A stretch of DNA of 64,000 nucleotides from Arenibaculum pallidiluteum (GCF_017355985.1 NZ_JAFIQU010000003.1:479884-543883), one strand, 5' to 3'. Positions 41,559-50,400 are shown, counted from the first letter of the stretch. Program-made: numbers and translations. Notes: generated by a model not told the origin, from the letters alone.

Positions 41559-42539
41559 CTATCGCCCCGAACCGTTGATCGGGACGGTCGTACGCGGCCG
41601 TCCCGATGCTGCGAAGACGCACAGCGCATCCGATATCTCGGTGGCCGAGCGGCGGACGGCGGCCTCGCCCTCGGCAATGGCCTCGGCCGCACGGTCGAAC
41701 TCCAGCAGCCCGAGATGGCCGATCCTCGGCGCGATCAGCACGTCCGGCGGATCTCCCGCCAGGCGAGAGCGCGTGATGCGGTCCAGAACGATCCCCAGCG
41801 ACGACACCATGACTCCGAACAGGCTGGGCCCGTCGTAGTCGCGGCTGAAGACCCGGCGCGACAGCGAATCCAGCATGCCCGGCGGCGCTGCCCCGGGTGA
41901 ATCGTCAAGAAGGCTCAGCAGGTCGAACCCCGCAGCCGTCGGTACGGCGGAGCCGGGCTTGCGGGCCTTCCCCAGGATGTCGGCGTTGAGGTTGATTCCG
42001 ATCACCAGCTCGGCCCCGAGCGCGCGGCAGGCCGAGACCGGAACCGGGTTCACCAGCGCGCCGTCCACGATCCAGCGGCCGTCCCGCAGCACCGGCGGGA
42101 AGATGCCCGGCAGCGAGAAGGAGGCGCGCATCGCGTCGACCAGGGTGCCGTCGCGCAGCCACACCTCGTGGCCGGTGACGAGGTCCGTCGCGATGGCGGC
42201 GAAGGGCGCGGGCAGCTCGTGGATGGCCATGTCGCCGAGATGGGCGCGCATCTCCGCGGTCAGGCGGCTGCCTCCGATCAGGCCGCCGCTGCGCCGCAGG
42301 CGAAGGTCGAGATAGCCGACGATCTTACGCCGGGTCAGGCCCAGCGCCCAGCTCTCCAGCGCGTCCAGGCGGCCGGCGAGATGAACGCCGCCGACCAGCG
42401 CGCCGACGGAGGTACCGGCGACCACATCCGGGCGTATCCCCATGCGCCCGAGTTCCCGGATCACTCCGATATGCGCCCATCCGCGGGCGACGCCGGCGCC
42501 GAGCGCCAGACCGATGCGGGGCCGTGAGCCGTTTGCCAT
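41559..42539 (-). CDS. patatin-like phospholipase family protein, RssA-like
   Basis: Predicted serine lipid hydrolase using a Ser-Asp dyad. ATG 42539 (behind GGAGG) gives 326 residues; an upstream in-frame start is less likely. Motifs in order: the Gly-rich oxyanion loop GLALGAGVARGWAHIGV, the nucleophile elbow GTSVG and the Asp motif DGALVNPVPV. The C-terminal region is variable. Substrate unknown. It is divergent from the MsbA-like exporter gene, which may hint at a lipid connection. Confidence 0.86.
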   Translation of the reverse strand: MANGSRPRIGLALGAGVARGWAHIGVIRELGRMGIRPDVVAGTSVGALVGGVHLAGRLDALESWALGLTRRKIVGYLDLRLRRSGGLIGGSRLTAEMRAHLGDMAIHELPAPFAAIATDLVTGHEVWLRDGTLVDAMRASFSLPGIFPPVLRDGRWIVDGALVNPVPVSACRALGAELVIGINLNADILGKARKPGSAVPTAAGFDLLSLLDDSPGAAPPGMLDSLSRRVFSRDYDGPSLFGVMVSSLGIVLDRITRSRLAGDPPDVLIAPRIGHLGLLEFDRAAEAIAEGEAAVRRSATEISDALCVFAASGRPRTTVPINGSGR

Positions 42540-42677
42540 GCTGCCTCCGGGCGTCCCTTGCGTTCCAGGATGAAGCATGGATCTCCCCGTTTTAAGGAAG
42601 CGCTAAACCATGGCGCTGGCGCGAAAGGCCGATCCGGGGCAGTGTGGGCCCAGCCGACCGAAGAGATTACCCTTCCC

Positions 42678-44474
42678 GTGTCCAACACTTACGACGCAGA
42701 GAACCGCCGGCACGCCGCGAGCTGGCCTCTGATGAAGCGGCTGGCCCGCAACTACCTCCGCCCGCAGATCTGGCGCGTGGTCTCGGCCATGTTCTGGATG
42801 GCCGTCGCCGCCGGCACGACGGGCGCGCTCGCGAAGCTGATGGAACCCATCATCGACGAGATCTTCCAGGCGAAGAACCAAGCGATGCTGGTCCCCGTCG
42901 CCGCGGGCGTCATGCTCGCCTTCGTATTCCGGGGCATCGCCACATACGCGCACAGCGTCCAGATGAACCATGCCGGCCAAGCCATCGTCGCGGCCATCCA
43001 GCGCCAGCTCTACGGACATCTGCTGAAGGCGGACCTCGCCTTCTTCCATGCCAATGCGGCGGGCCAGCTCGTCTCGCGCCTGACCAACGACGTCAACGTG
43101 ATGCGGTTCGCCGTGGCGGAGGTGCTGACCAGCAGCTTCAAGAGCGCGCTGACCCTCGCCATCCTGGTGGCCGTGATGTTCTACCAGGACTGGCTGCTTG
43201 CGCTGATCGCCTTCATGGCATTTCCCGCGGCGGCCGTGTTCGTCGCACGGCTGGGCAAGCGGCTGCGCCGGGTCTCCTACAACACCCAGGCGGAGCTCGG
43301 GAACTTCAGCACGATCCTGAACCAGACCTTCCAGGGCGCCCGCCACGTGAAGGCCTACGGGATGGAGGCGTACGAGGAGGCCCGCGCCTCGGGCATCATC
43401 GAACGGCTGTTCCGGCTGAACCACAAGGGCTTCCGCGTCTCCGCCATGTCCGCGCCGGTCACGGAGTTCCTGAGCGGCGCGGCGATCGTGACGGTGATCG
43501 TCTACGGCGGCCTGCAGGTGATCTCGGGCGACCGCACGGCGGGCGCTCTCTTCTCCTTCATCACGGCTTTCCTTCTGGCCTACGAGCCCATGAAGCGCAT
43601 GGCGCGGCTGAACGGCCAGCTTCAGGCGGCCTTCGCGGCGGCCGAGCGCGTCTTCGCGATCCTCGATACGGCGCCCGCCGTCGTGGACCGCCCCGGCGCG
43701 AGGCCCCTGGCGGTCGCCAGTGCCGACCTGCGGTTCCAGGACGTGCATTTCTCCTACGGGACCGAGAAGGGCGCGCTGCATGGCCTGTCGCTCGAGGTCC
43801 CGGCGGGCCGCACCGTCGCCCTGGTGGGCCCGTCCGGAGCCGGGAAATCGACGATCCTGAACCTGATCCCGCGCTTCTACGACGTTGGCCAGGGCTCGGT
43901 CTCCATCGGAGGCGTCGACGTCCGCGACGTGACGCTCCGCAGCCTGCGCGCCAACATCGCGCTGGTCAGCCAGGAGGTCGCACTGTTCGACGACACGGTA
44001 CGCGCCAACATCGCCTATGGCCGCAAAGGCGCAGCCGACGCCGAGATCGAGGAGGCCGCGAAGGCGGCCGCCGCCCACGACTTCATCATGGCGCTGCCCC
44101 AGGGCTACGAGACGCGCATCGGCGAGTTCGGCGTGAAGCTCTCGGGCGGCCAGCGCCAGCGGATCGCCATCGCTCGCGCGATGCTTCGGAATGCGCCCAT
44201 CCTGCTGCTGGACGAGGCCACGTCGGCCCTGGACACCGAATCCGAGCGGCTCGTCCAGGATGCGCTGCGGCGCCTGCAGCGCGGGCGCACAACCCTGGTC
44301 ATCGCGCACCGCCTCTCGACCATCGTCGATGCCGACCGCATCTATGTGATCGAGGCCGGACGCGTCGGCGAGGCCGGAACCCATGCCGAGCTGCTGCGCC
44401 GCGGCGGCACCTATGCGCGGCTCTGGGCCCTGCAGAGCGGCGGCGAGCCCTCGGCCGACCGGCTCGCCGGGTGA
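42678..44474 (+). CDS. MsbA-type ABC exporter (lipid A / multidrug)
   Basis: Half-transporter with fused membrane and ATPase domains, 598 residues if started at GTG 42678; the frame is open upstream to 42558. Six membrane helices occupy about residues 20-315. The ATPase has Walker A VGPSGAGKSTILNL, signature LSGGQRQRIAIARAM, Walker B ILLLDEATSALD and the H-loop IAHRLST. Closest to MsbA/lipid exporters by layout, so it may flip lipid A-core or another lipid. It is divergent from the patatin gene. Confidence 0.87.
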   Translation: MSNTYDAENRRHAASWPLMKRLARNYLRPQIWRVVSAMFWMAVAAGTTGALAKLMEPIIDEIFQAKNQAMLVPVAAGVMLAFVFRGIATYAHSVQMNHAGQAIVAAIQRQLYGHLLKADLAFFHANAAGQLVSRLTNDVNVMRFAVAEVLTSSFKSALTLAILVAVMFYQDWLLALIAFMAFPAAAVFVARLGKRLRRVSYNTQAELGNFSTILNQTFQGARHVKAYGMEAYEEARASGIIERLFRLNHKGFRVSAMSAPVTEFLSGAAIVTVIVYGGLQVISGDRTAGALFSFITAFLLAYEPMKRMARLNGQLQAAFAAAERVFAILDTAPAVVDRPGARPLAVASADLRFQDVHFSYGTEKGALHGLSLEVPAGRTVALVGPSGAGKSTILNLIPRFYDVGQGSVSIGGVDVRDVTLRSLRANIALVSQEVALFDDTVRANIAYGRKGAADAEIEEAAKAAAAHDFIMALPQGYETRIGEFGVKLSGGQRQRIAIARAMLRNAPILLLDEATSALDTESERLVQDALRRLQRGRTTLVIAHRLSTIVDADRIYVIEAGRVGEAGTHAELLRRGGTYARLWALQSGGEPSADRLAG

Positions 44475-44545
44475 TGAGGCCGGCGCCCTCCGAGCGGCAT
44501 CGGCGCGACCTGGGCGCCACTTCAGCGCGGCTTTTTGGATAGAGG

Positions 44546-45334
44546 ATGCGAATGAAGGTCCTAGTGGTTCAGAACAGCCCGCGCGTTCCGGCGGGGCTCG
44601 TCGGCGAGGCGATGGCCGAGGCGGGCGCCGAGCTGGTCACGGTGCTGCCCGGCGAGGGCGGGGTCCTGCCAAGCAGCCTCGAAGGCTACGATGGCGCGCT
44701 GGTCCTCGGCGGCGCCCAGGACGCCTGGGACGACGAGACCAGCCCGTGGTTGCCCCAGCTCCTGGTGCTGCTGCGCGAGGCGCGCGAGAGGGACGTCCCG
44801 GTGCTCGGGATCTGCCTGGGCGCGCAGCTCATCGCCCGCGCCGCCGGAGCGCTGGTCTACCGCCACGACCGCATGGAGGTCGGATTCCGTCCCGTCCGCC
44901 TCACCGATGCGGGCAAGCACGATCCGCTGTTCGTGGGTGGGCCCGAGCAGGTGCCCGTGCTGGAATGGCATGTGGACACCTTCGACCTGCCGGACGGCGC
45001 GACGCTGCTTGCGACCAGCGCCGATTGCGAGAACCAGGCCTTCCGTCTGGGATCGCTGGTCGGCGTCCAGTTCCATCCCGAGGCCACCGAGCCGATCGTG
45101 TCGGTCTGGCGCGAGCGCATGCCCGAAGAGCGCAGGACCCGCTACGCCGACGACGTCGCAGCGCTGCCGGACCAGTGGCGCAGCCATGGCCCCGAAGCCG
45201 CGCGCTTCGCCCGGCAACTCGCCCGGCGGTGGGTCCAGCTCGGCGCCCCGGGCCAGGCAGGCGGCGCGGCGGCGGCGCGGCCCGAGCACGGGATGCGCCC
45301 GCCCGAGGACGCAGCAGCCGGGCTCGGGGCGTAA
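44546..45334 (+). CDS. class I glutamine amidotransferase-like protein
   Basis: Stand-alone GATase domain, 262 residues. The catalytic Cys is in LGICLGAQLIA, and the His-Glu pair in GVQFHPEATEP. It resembles the glutaminase domain of GMP synthase and uncharacterised stand-alone GATases. The last 30 residues are a Gly/Ala-rich tail. It starts 71 bases after the ABC exporter gene. The ammonia acceptor and biological role are unknown. Confidence 0.8.
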   Translation: MRMKVLVVQNSPRVPAGLVGEAMAEAGAELVTVLPGEGGVLPSSLEGYDGALVLGGAQDAWDDETSPWLPQLLVLLREARERDVPVLGICLGAQLIARAAGALVYRHDRMEVGFRPVRLTDAGKHDPLFVGGPEQVPVLEWHVDTFDLPDGATLLATSADCENQAFRLGSLVGVQFHPEATEPIVSVWRERMPEERRTRYADDVAALPDQWRSHGPEAARFARQLARRWVQLGAPGQAGGAAAARPEHGMRPPEDAAAGLGA

Positions 45335-45645
45335 TCCAGCCCACCTTGTGGACGAAGAAGGCGGGAGCATGCGCGGCTCCCCCCTTTGCTCGCCCGGCAT
45401 CGCACCAGCGCCGATGCCGGATCGAGGACCATGTCCCAGGGCCCGGGCCGGGCTCTGATCATCGTCCCCGGATAGCGTTCCCTGCGGCAACCCTCGCGCG
45501 GTGCCGTTCGAGGCGCTCGGCCGCCCGGACCAGCAGCATGGCCGAACGGGCCCGCCGATCGCGAGATCCGGCCGCGATCTCCGCCGCGCGGAGCTTCAGC
45601 CGCGCGGCAAGGTTCCGGATGCCCGAGGGGCCGGCGCCAGGGGCT
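45335..45645. other. 311-base region without a confident gene
   Basis: A GGGAGC/GCTCCC hairpin (45363-45381) followed by CCCTTTG could end the amidotransferase transcript. On the minus strand, a frame ending at TGA 45459-45461 (reading GIRNLAARLKLRAAEIAAG and AMLLVRAAERLERH) is open through the region but has no good start codon. I do not call it a gene. Confidence 0.4.
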
Positions 45646-46574
45646 TCACGCGCTCCTCCGGCACGGGGTGCGTCCGGTACGGCCGCGTGGCAGCACGAGC
45701 GTGATGCATGCTCCGCCGCGTCCAGACACCTCGACCGTCGCCCCGAGCTGCTCGGCCATCATGCACACCAGCCGGTGGCCGAGTCCGTCTCCCGACCCGA
45801 GCGCAAAGCCGTCCGGCAGCCCATCGCCGTCGTCCGCCACGCTGAGGCGATAGCCGTGCCGTGCCGCCCGGCGTCCCGTCACCCGGACCGTCCCCGGACG
45901 TCCGGGCGCGAAGGCGTGCCTGAACGCGTTGGTGACCAGCTCGTTCACCACGAGCGCAAGCGCCTGGGCCCCTTCCGGCCCGAGCTCCAGGGGCTCGACC
46001 TCGACCAGGAGCGTCCGCTCCTGCCCGTCGGCGCCAAGGCCCGCGCGAGGGAAGCACAGATGGCTCGAATGTAGGCGGTGACGTCGAGGGCGTCCGTGCG
46101 CTGCTCGGCGTGGAGCATACCGTGGACCGCGGCGAGCGCGTCGATCCGCGCACACGAGCGGAGTAGGAATTCGGCCAATGGCTCCAGCCGCTGCTGGGCG
46201 GCTTCCATGCGCATGAGCGCGACGATCGCCTGAAAACCGTTCTTGACCCGGTGGTGCACCTCCTGGGTCAGCATCTCCTTGCGGCGGAGCAGCTCGTCCT
46301 GGCGCCGAACGGTCGCGGCGAGCTCCGCGGCCTGCTCCTCCGCCGCGCGCAGGGCGTCTGCGGCGTGGGCCAGCGCGTCGCTTGTCCGCTCCAGCTCGGA
46401 ACGCAGGCCGTGGATCTCGACCATGCCGTCGAGCGTCCCCGACACCCGACCACCGGACACCGCGAGCCTCACTCGCATCAGCTCGGCGCTCATGCGCCCG
46501 ACGAGGCTCCGCAACTCGAACACCTCCGATCGCAGATCACGGTCTCCACCGTGAAACCTGCCCCGGGGCTCCAA
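45646..46574 (-). pseudogene. HisKA_2-type sensor histidine kinase, interrupted by a frameshift
   Basis: Cytoplasmic histidine kinase of the HWE/HisKA_2 class. From TTG 46574, a coiled-coil-like helix (EEQAAELAATVRRQDELL) leads into the phospho-acceptor box LTQEVHHRVKNGFQAIVAL. The frame is then lost around 46034, where one base is missing from GCGCCAAGG. Downstream, one frame over, the ATP-binding domain continues with GADGQERTLLVEVEPLEL, the N-box VVNELVTNAFRHAF, DDGDGLPDGF and a C-terminal GGACITLVLP. Restoring one base would join them into about 309 residues with no sensor domain. It may have signalled to one of the single-domain response regulators at 49-50 kb. Confidence 0.75.
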
Positions 46575-46915
46575 GCCGCCTCCGCCGCTTCATCCATGCG
46601 CCGAACTGCATGTCCCATGATCCCGATGTTCTTCGTGACACCTGTATCCGCGATCCCACGGCCGATCCTTACAGGTCTCCGGCTCACCATCAGTACACTT
46701 CCATACGGAATTCGAGACCTGGACGAAAAAGCCCGCGAGACGGGAAACCTGCGTTCACGGCAGGATCCACTCGCGGGACATGGCGTCTCCTGATGTAATT
46801 TCCTTGTGATGCAACCTGAACCGATCCACATCATCGGTACCGCCCGCAGGTGCCTTCCTGGCGCGGGTGGCTGAGAGAGACTTGCGCTCCCACGGACGAA
46901 CCGAGGGAGGAGCCA
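46575..46915. other. 341-base intergenic region between kinase and Crp/Fnr genes
   Basis: Must hold the start signals of two divergent genes. On the minus strand an open stretch reads MVSRRPVRIGRGIADTG and onward but resembles nothing. A short CCCG/CGGG hairpin with five T on the minus strand (46726-46744) is too weak to call. No clear promoter hexamers; GGGAGGAG precedes the Crp/Fnr ATG. Confidence 0.4.
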
Positions 46916-47620
46916 ATGCACGCTCCCGACCTGCCGATCCCAAACCTGCTGCTCGCCTCGCTGCCCAGCGAGACCCTGGCTCGCCTGCGCTCCCATTTCG
47001 AGCCGTTGGACCTTCCCCTGAGAAAGATCCTGTTCCAGATGGACGATCCCCTGGACCACGTATACTTCTCGGACGGTGGTATGACGTCGCTGCTGATCCC
47101 GCTCGAGGACGGTGCGCTCCTCGAAGTGGGCGTGGTCGGCAAGGAGGGGGCAGTCGGTCTGGGGGCGCTGATGGGCGTCGAACGGGCGCAGCACACGGCC
47201 ATGGTCCAGATTCCCAGCAAGGGAATGCGCGTCCGAGCGGATATCCTGCGCGCGGAGACGCACCGCAGCCCCGACGCCTTGCACCGGCTGCTGCGCTATA
47301 CGCAGGCGCTGAATGCCCAGGTGTCACAGACGGCGGCGTGCAACGTGCACCATACCCTGCAGGAGCGTCTCGCGCGCTGGCTGCTGATGGCACACGACCG
47401 CGCTGAAGGCGACGATCTGCCGCTGACCCAGGAGTTCCTGTCGATGATGCTGGGCGTGCGCCGTGCCGGCGTGACGGTCGCCGTCAACATCCTCGAGCAG
47501 ACCGGTTCGATCGCGAGCCGGCGGGGCCGGGTCACCGTGCTCGACCGCAGCCGGCTGGAGACGGCCTCGTGCGAGTGCTACGGCATGGTGCAGCAGCAGT
47601 TCAAGCGGTTGCTGGGCTGA
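46916..47620 (+). CDS. Crp/Fnr-family transcriptional regulator
   Basis: Cyclic-nucleotide-binding-fold regulator, 234 residues from ATG 46916 behind GGAGGAG. An N-terminal cNMP-type beta domain (FQMDDPLDHVYFSDGGMTS, EVGVVGKEGAVGLG) is followed by the long dimerisation helix and a winged helix (LPLTQEFLSMMLGVRRAGVT and the wing SRRGRVTVLDRS). There is no Cys cluster for an FNR iron-sulphur centre, and the residues that contact cAMP in CRP are not evident, so the signal is unknown. It lies next to a histidine kinase and near response regulators. Confidence 0.88.
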   Translation: MHAPDLPIPNLLLASLPSETLARLRSHFEPLDLPLRKILFQMDDPLDHVYFSDGGMTSLLIPLEDGALLEVGVVGKEGAVGLGALMGVERAQHTAMVQIPSKGMRVRADILRAETHRSPDALHRLLRYTQALNAQVSQTAACNVHHTLQERLARWLLMAHDRAEGDDLPLTQEFLSMMLGVRRAGVTVAVNILEQTGSIASRRGRVTVLDRSRLETASCECYGMVQQQFKRLLG

Positions 47621-47683
47621 GTTCCGCGCCTATCCCCTCCTAGGCTGTTGCAATCAGGGCTGTTGCGATCAGGGAGGCGCACC

Positions 47684-48065
47684 ATGCCAGGCGCATCGCC
47701 GGAGGACGGGGACGATCTCGACCGGACTCTCCTGAACTACGTGTCGGAGCACGGCAAGCCGAGCCTGGAGGCGCTTTGCGACCAGCTCGGATGCTTTCCG
47801 CATTTCCCACGCGAGCGGATCGAATTCACGGTCGAATGGGCTGTGCTCGTGCAGGGCGCTGCCCCGTCGTCGCGGGACGAGGAAAGGCTTCCGGAGGATG
47901 TGTCCGAGGATGCTTTGGCGCAGTTGCGCGGGCTTCTCTCGGGCTCGGGGGGGAGCCCTCGGCCGGATCGTCGGAGAAAGGGCGGCCACGCTCTCCGGTG
48001 TAGCAGGACCCGGAGACGACGTGATCGCCTCAAGAAGGCCGGAAGCAGGGGCGCCGGGGGCATAA
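47684..48065 (+). pseudogene. small hypothetical gene with a frame break at a run of seven G
   Basis: ATG 47684 follows AGGGAGG. The first part (DDLDRTLLNYVSEHGKPSLE, CFPHFPRERIEFTVEWAVLV, SEDALAQLRGLLSGSGG) looks like a real acidic soluble protein. At the G run 47947-47953 the frame moves into an Arg-rich, unnatural sequence. If one G is removed, the reading continues naturally (ALGRIVGERAATLSGVAG, GDDVIASRRPEAGAPGA) and stops at TAA 48063-48065, giving 126 residues. So the run has one extra G relative to an intact gene, through mutation, slippage-based variation or base-calling error. No known family recognised. Confidence 0.55.
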
Positions 48066-48210
48066 AGCCAGGCGTGGTCCGAGCGGACGGCATATGCCGG
48101 AAGCGACCGCGCGATCCCGCTGCTCGGCCCCGGTTGCCGCCTTGTCGTCGTCCCTCGTCCGGTCATGTTGCCGGGCTTATCGGACGAAGCATGGCTCAAG
48201 GAGCCGCGCA

Positions 48211-49095
48211 ATGCACGATCTCGCCCGCAATCCGGCCCGCAGCAAGCCGTCAAGAGGGCCGCTCGTCGCAATCGGGGGACATGAGGACAAGGACGGCGAG
48301 TGCGTCATCCTCCGGGAGATCGCCCGACGGCTCGACCGCGGTCTGCTGGTTGTCGCGACCGTCGCATCCGAGGATCCTGGGCCGCTCTTCAACGAGTACC
48401 GGCGGGTCTTCTCCCGGCTCGGCGTGCACGAGATCGATGAGCTCTACGTCCGCGACCGGGGCGAGGCATATGACGAGGACAAGTCCCGGGCCCTGGACAG
48501 GGCGGCGGGCATCTTCCTGACGGGTGGGGACCAGCTCCGGATCAGCAGCCAGATCGGAGATACACCGCTCTTCTCCCGGATCCATGCGATTCACGAAAGG
48601 GGCGGGGTCGTCGCCGGAACCTCGGCCGGCGCGGCGGTGATGAGCGGCACCATGCTGATCGGCGGCTCGAACAGCGAGTCCCACCGCATCGGGGATCTCA
48701 GCATGGCGCCGGGGCTCGGGCTGATCGGCGACGTGATGATCGACTCGCACTTCGCCGAGCACGGCCGGATCGGCCGTCTGCTGGGGGCGGTCTCGCACAA
48801 CCCGCGAGTCCTCGGCGTCGGAATCGACGAGGACACGGCGGTCGTCGTTGAGGGCGGCCGGTTCCAGGTCTTCGGCAGCGGAGGCGTCTATGTGATCGAC
48901 GCGGCCGGCGTCACGCACTCGAACATCGCCGAGGCGGAACCCCAGCGGACTCTGTCGGTCCACGATGTCCGCATGCACGTCCTGGGCTCCGGGGACGTCT
49001 TCGACATTTCCGGGCGTCGCCCGGTATTGGAAACCAAGGATGATGTTTCCGGGCGTCGCACGGTCCAGAAAGACAAGGAAAGGACCCCGGCCTAG
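48211..49095 (+). CDS. cphB: cyanophycinase
   Basis: Serine peptidase of family S51 that splits cyanophycin (multi-L-arginyl-poly-L-aspartate) into beta-Asp-Arg dipeptides. ATG 48211 behind AAGGAG gives 294 residues. The nucleophile is the Ser of VAGTSAGAAVMS; IFLTGGDQLR before it and DSHFAEHGRIGRLLGAV after it are family hallmarks. No secretion signal, so it would act on intracellular granules. No cyanophycin synthetase gene is in the window. The odd C-terminus (SGRRPVLETKDD then SGRRTVQKDK) contains a short imperfect repeat. Confidence 0.88.
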   Translation: MHDLARNPARSKPSRGPLVAIGGHEDKDGECVILREIARRLDRGLLVVATVASEDPGPLFNEYRRVFSRLGVHEIDELYVRDRGEAYDEDKSRALDRAAGIFLTGGDQLRISSQIGDTPLFSRIHAIHERGGVVAGTSAGAAVMSGTMLIGGSNSESHRIGDLSMAPGLGLIGDVMIDSHFAEHGRIGRLLGAVSHNPRVLGVGIDEDTAVVVEGGRFQVFGSGGVYVIDAAGVTHSNIAEAEPQRTLSVHDVRMHVLGSGDVFDISGRRPVLETKDDVSGRRTVQKDKERTPA

Positions 49096-49294
49096 AACGC
49101 GGCAGCTCATCGGCGCCGACGCAGCGGCGCAGGAACTCCCCTTTTGCTTGAGGGATCCGTGCCATGGGCGCAGCGGAACCGGTGACTGCCGGCTGAAGAA
49201 GGCCCGACACGACGCTTTCCGTCGTTCCGCGACCTGTGGTGGGATCCGGATTGGGACCTCGGGTGCCGGCATCCCGCAGCGGAGCCGATACCCG

Positions 49295-49666
49295 TCACCG
49301 ATCCGCTATTAAGCAGACGGCGGCCGCAATGCGGTCGGTCAACCGTCCAGCCGGCAGGGACTTGTCGAGACACGCGATGGAATCGGCCTGGCGGGCCATG
49401 GCCAGGAATTCCTCGTCCACCGATCCCGAGATGAACAGGGCCCGAATGCCCCAGAGACGGAACGCCTCGCGGGCGACGTCGAGGCCGGAACCGCCACCCC
49501 TCAGTTGCCTGTCGCAGGTGATGAAGTCGGGACGGCACCGCTCGATCGCCTCCAGGGCGCGACGGGCTGTCGAGGCAATGGCGCAGACCTCGTGCCCGAT
49601 GTCCTCGAGCGTCAGCTGTAGGCCCGCCGCCACTAGGGGATCGTCCTCGACCACGACAACCCGCAT
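49295..49666 (-). CDS. single-domain response regulator
   Basis: Receiver domain only, 123 residues, no output domain. Acidic pocket VVVEDDPLVAAG near the start, phospho-acceptor Asp in DFITCDRQLRGG, the Ser switch in LFISGSVDEEF and Lys in ACLDKSLPAGRL are present, so phosphorylation is expected. Such stand-alone receivers act by protein contact or as phosphate sinks. It is divergent from another single-domain receiver (49940), and both have the same palindrome before the start codon. Confidence 0.9.
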   Translation of the reverse strand: MRVVVVEDDPLVAAGLQLTLEDIGHEVCAIASTARRALEAIERCRPDFITCDRQLRGGGSGLDVAREAFRLWGIRALFISGSVDEEFLAMARQADSIACLDKSLPAGRLTDRIAAAVCLIADR

Positions 49667-49696
49667 GCGTGCCTCCGCCGGTCTGCATTCCGCATA

Positions 49697-49714
49697 GTGT
49701 GCGGTTCCGTACAA
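49697..49714. promoter_or_regulatory. imperfect palindrome, copy 1, upstream of the minus-strand response regulator
   Basis: GTGTGCGGTTCCGTACAA, 31 bases before the start codon at 49666. Read towards its gene, bases 49714-49698 are identical to 17 bases of the copy at 49906. Each copy is itself nearly palindromic (consensus TTGTRCGGWWCCGYACAA), which suggests a dimeric regulator's operator. Confidence 0.6.
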
Positions 49715-49905
49715 TGCGGCGTGCGCAGGCCGAACCCTACGTCTCGGCCGGCCTATTTCCTTCGACAGCGCCCAAAGCGAAGGCTGCCGGTCAGGGCTGC
49801 CGCAGCTTGGCCCGAATTCGGCCATCCCTGGCATTCGCGCACCATCGCCATGGGAAAATCGCCTCCGCGCCGGATTCCGGCGAGCCGAAAACCGCCGAGG
49901 CTTGT

Positions 49906-49923
49906 TTGTACGGAACCGCACAA
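49906..49923. promoter_or_regulatory. imperfect palindrome, copy 2, upstream of the plus-strand response regulator
   Basis: TTGTACGGAACCGCACAA, 16 bases before the start codon at 49940. With copy 1 it makes a 17-bp perfect inverted repeat with arms 191 bases apart, one arm next to each divergent gene. Fourteen of eighteen positions match its own reverse complement. Confidence 0.6.
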
Positions 49924-49939
49924 TTCGGTGACCTGAGGC

Positions 49940-50305
49940 ATGCGCATCCTGATCGTCGAGGACGAGGCTCTTGTCGCCATGGACCTCGAGGAGATCGTCG
50001 AAGGCATGGGCCACAATGTCTGCGGGACTGCCGCTCGGCTCGGCGAAGCGATCCGCATGGCCCAGGAATTCGCCCCGCAACTCGTCCTGATGGACGTCCA
50101 TCTCGCCAGCGGCGACAGCGGCCTGAAGGCCGGCGAGATGATCTCGAGCGGCCTGGGCATCCCCGTCGTCTTCATCACCGCCAGCGTGGAGGAGGTCGCG
50201 TCCGCATGCCCGGCCTTTCCGGTTGCGGGCCTGATCGCCAAGCCCTGCTCCGAACCCCTGCTGCGGCAGGCGATCGCGTCGCTCAAGGGACAGCCGCCAC
50301 GGTGA
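49940..50305 (+). CDS. single-domain response regulator
   Basis: Receiver domain only, 121 residues. ILIVEDEALVAMDLEEIVE gives the acidic pocket, Asp in LVLMDVHLASGDSG is the phospho-acceptor, VVFITAS the Thr switch and GLIAKPCSEPLL the conserved Lys. The HVCG-type pattern (GHNVCGTA) is common in receivers that pair with HWE/HisKA_2 kinases in alphaproteobacteria. The divergent neighbour (49295) is a paralogue. Confidence 0.9.
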   Translation: MRILIVEDEALVAMDLEEIVEGMGHNVCGTAARLGEAIRMAQEFAPQLVLMDVHLASGDSGLKAGEMISSGLGIPVVFITASVEEVASACPAFPVAGLIAKPCSEPLLRQAIASLKGQPPR

Positions 50306-50400
50306 GATCCGGACCGCCGGAGGCCGCCATGACACGAACGACGCTATCGTTCGGCCGCGCAGCGCCGGCGTCAAAGTGCAAGACGCCGATGTGAAACAGG

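Noticed and set aside
42603..44384. 593-codon minus-strand open frame opposite the ABC exporter
   Set aside because: Antisense shadow; the plus strand shows all ABC motifs.
45501..45704. 67-codon plus-strand frame after the amidotransferase gene
   Set aside because: No SD, no similarity, and it overlaps the kinase gene on the other strand.
46726..46744. CCCG/CGGG hairpin with five T on the minus strand
   Set aside because: Four-base stem, and no minus-strand gene ends there.
49906..49939. GGAAC in the palindrome as an EcfG-type (general stress) -35 element
   Set aside because: No GTT-type -10 lies 16-18 bases downstream at either copy; the palindromic operator reading fits better.
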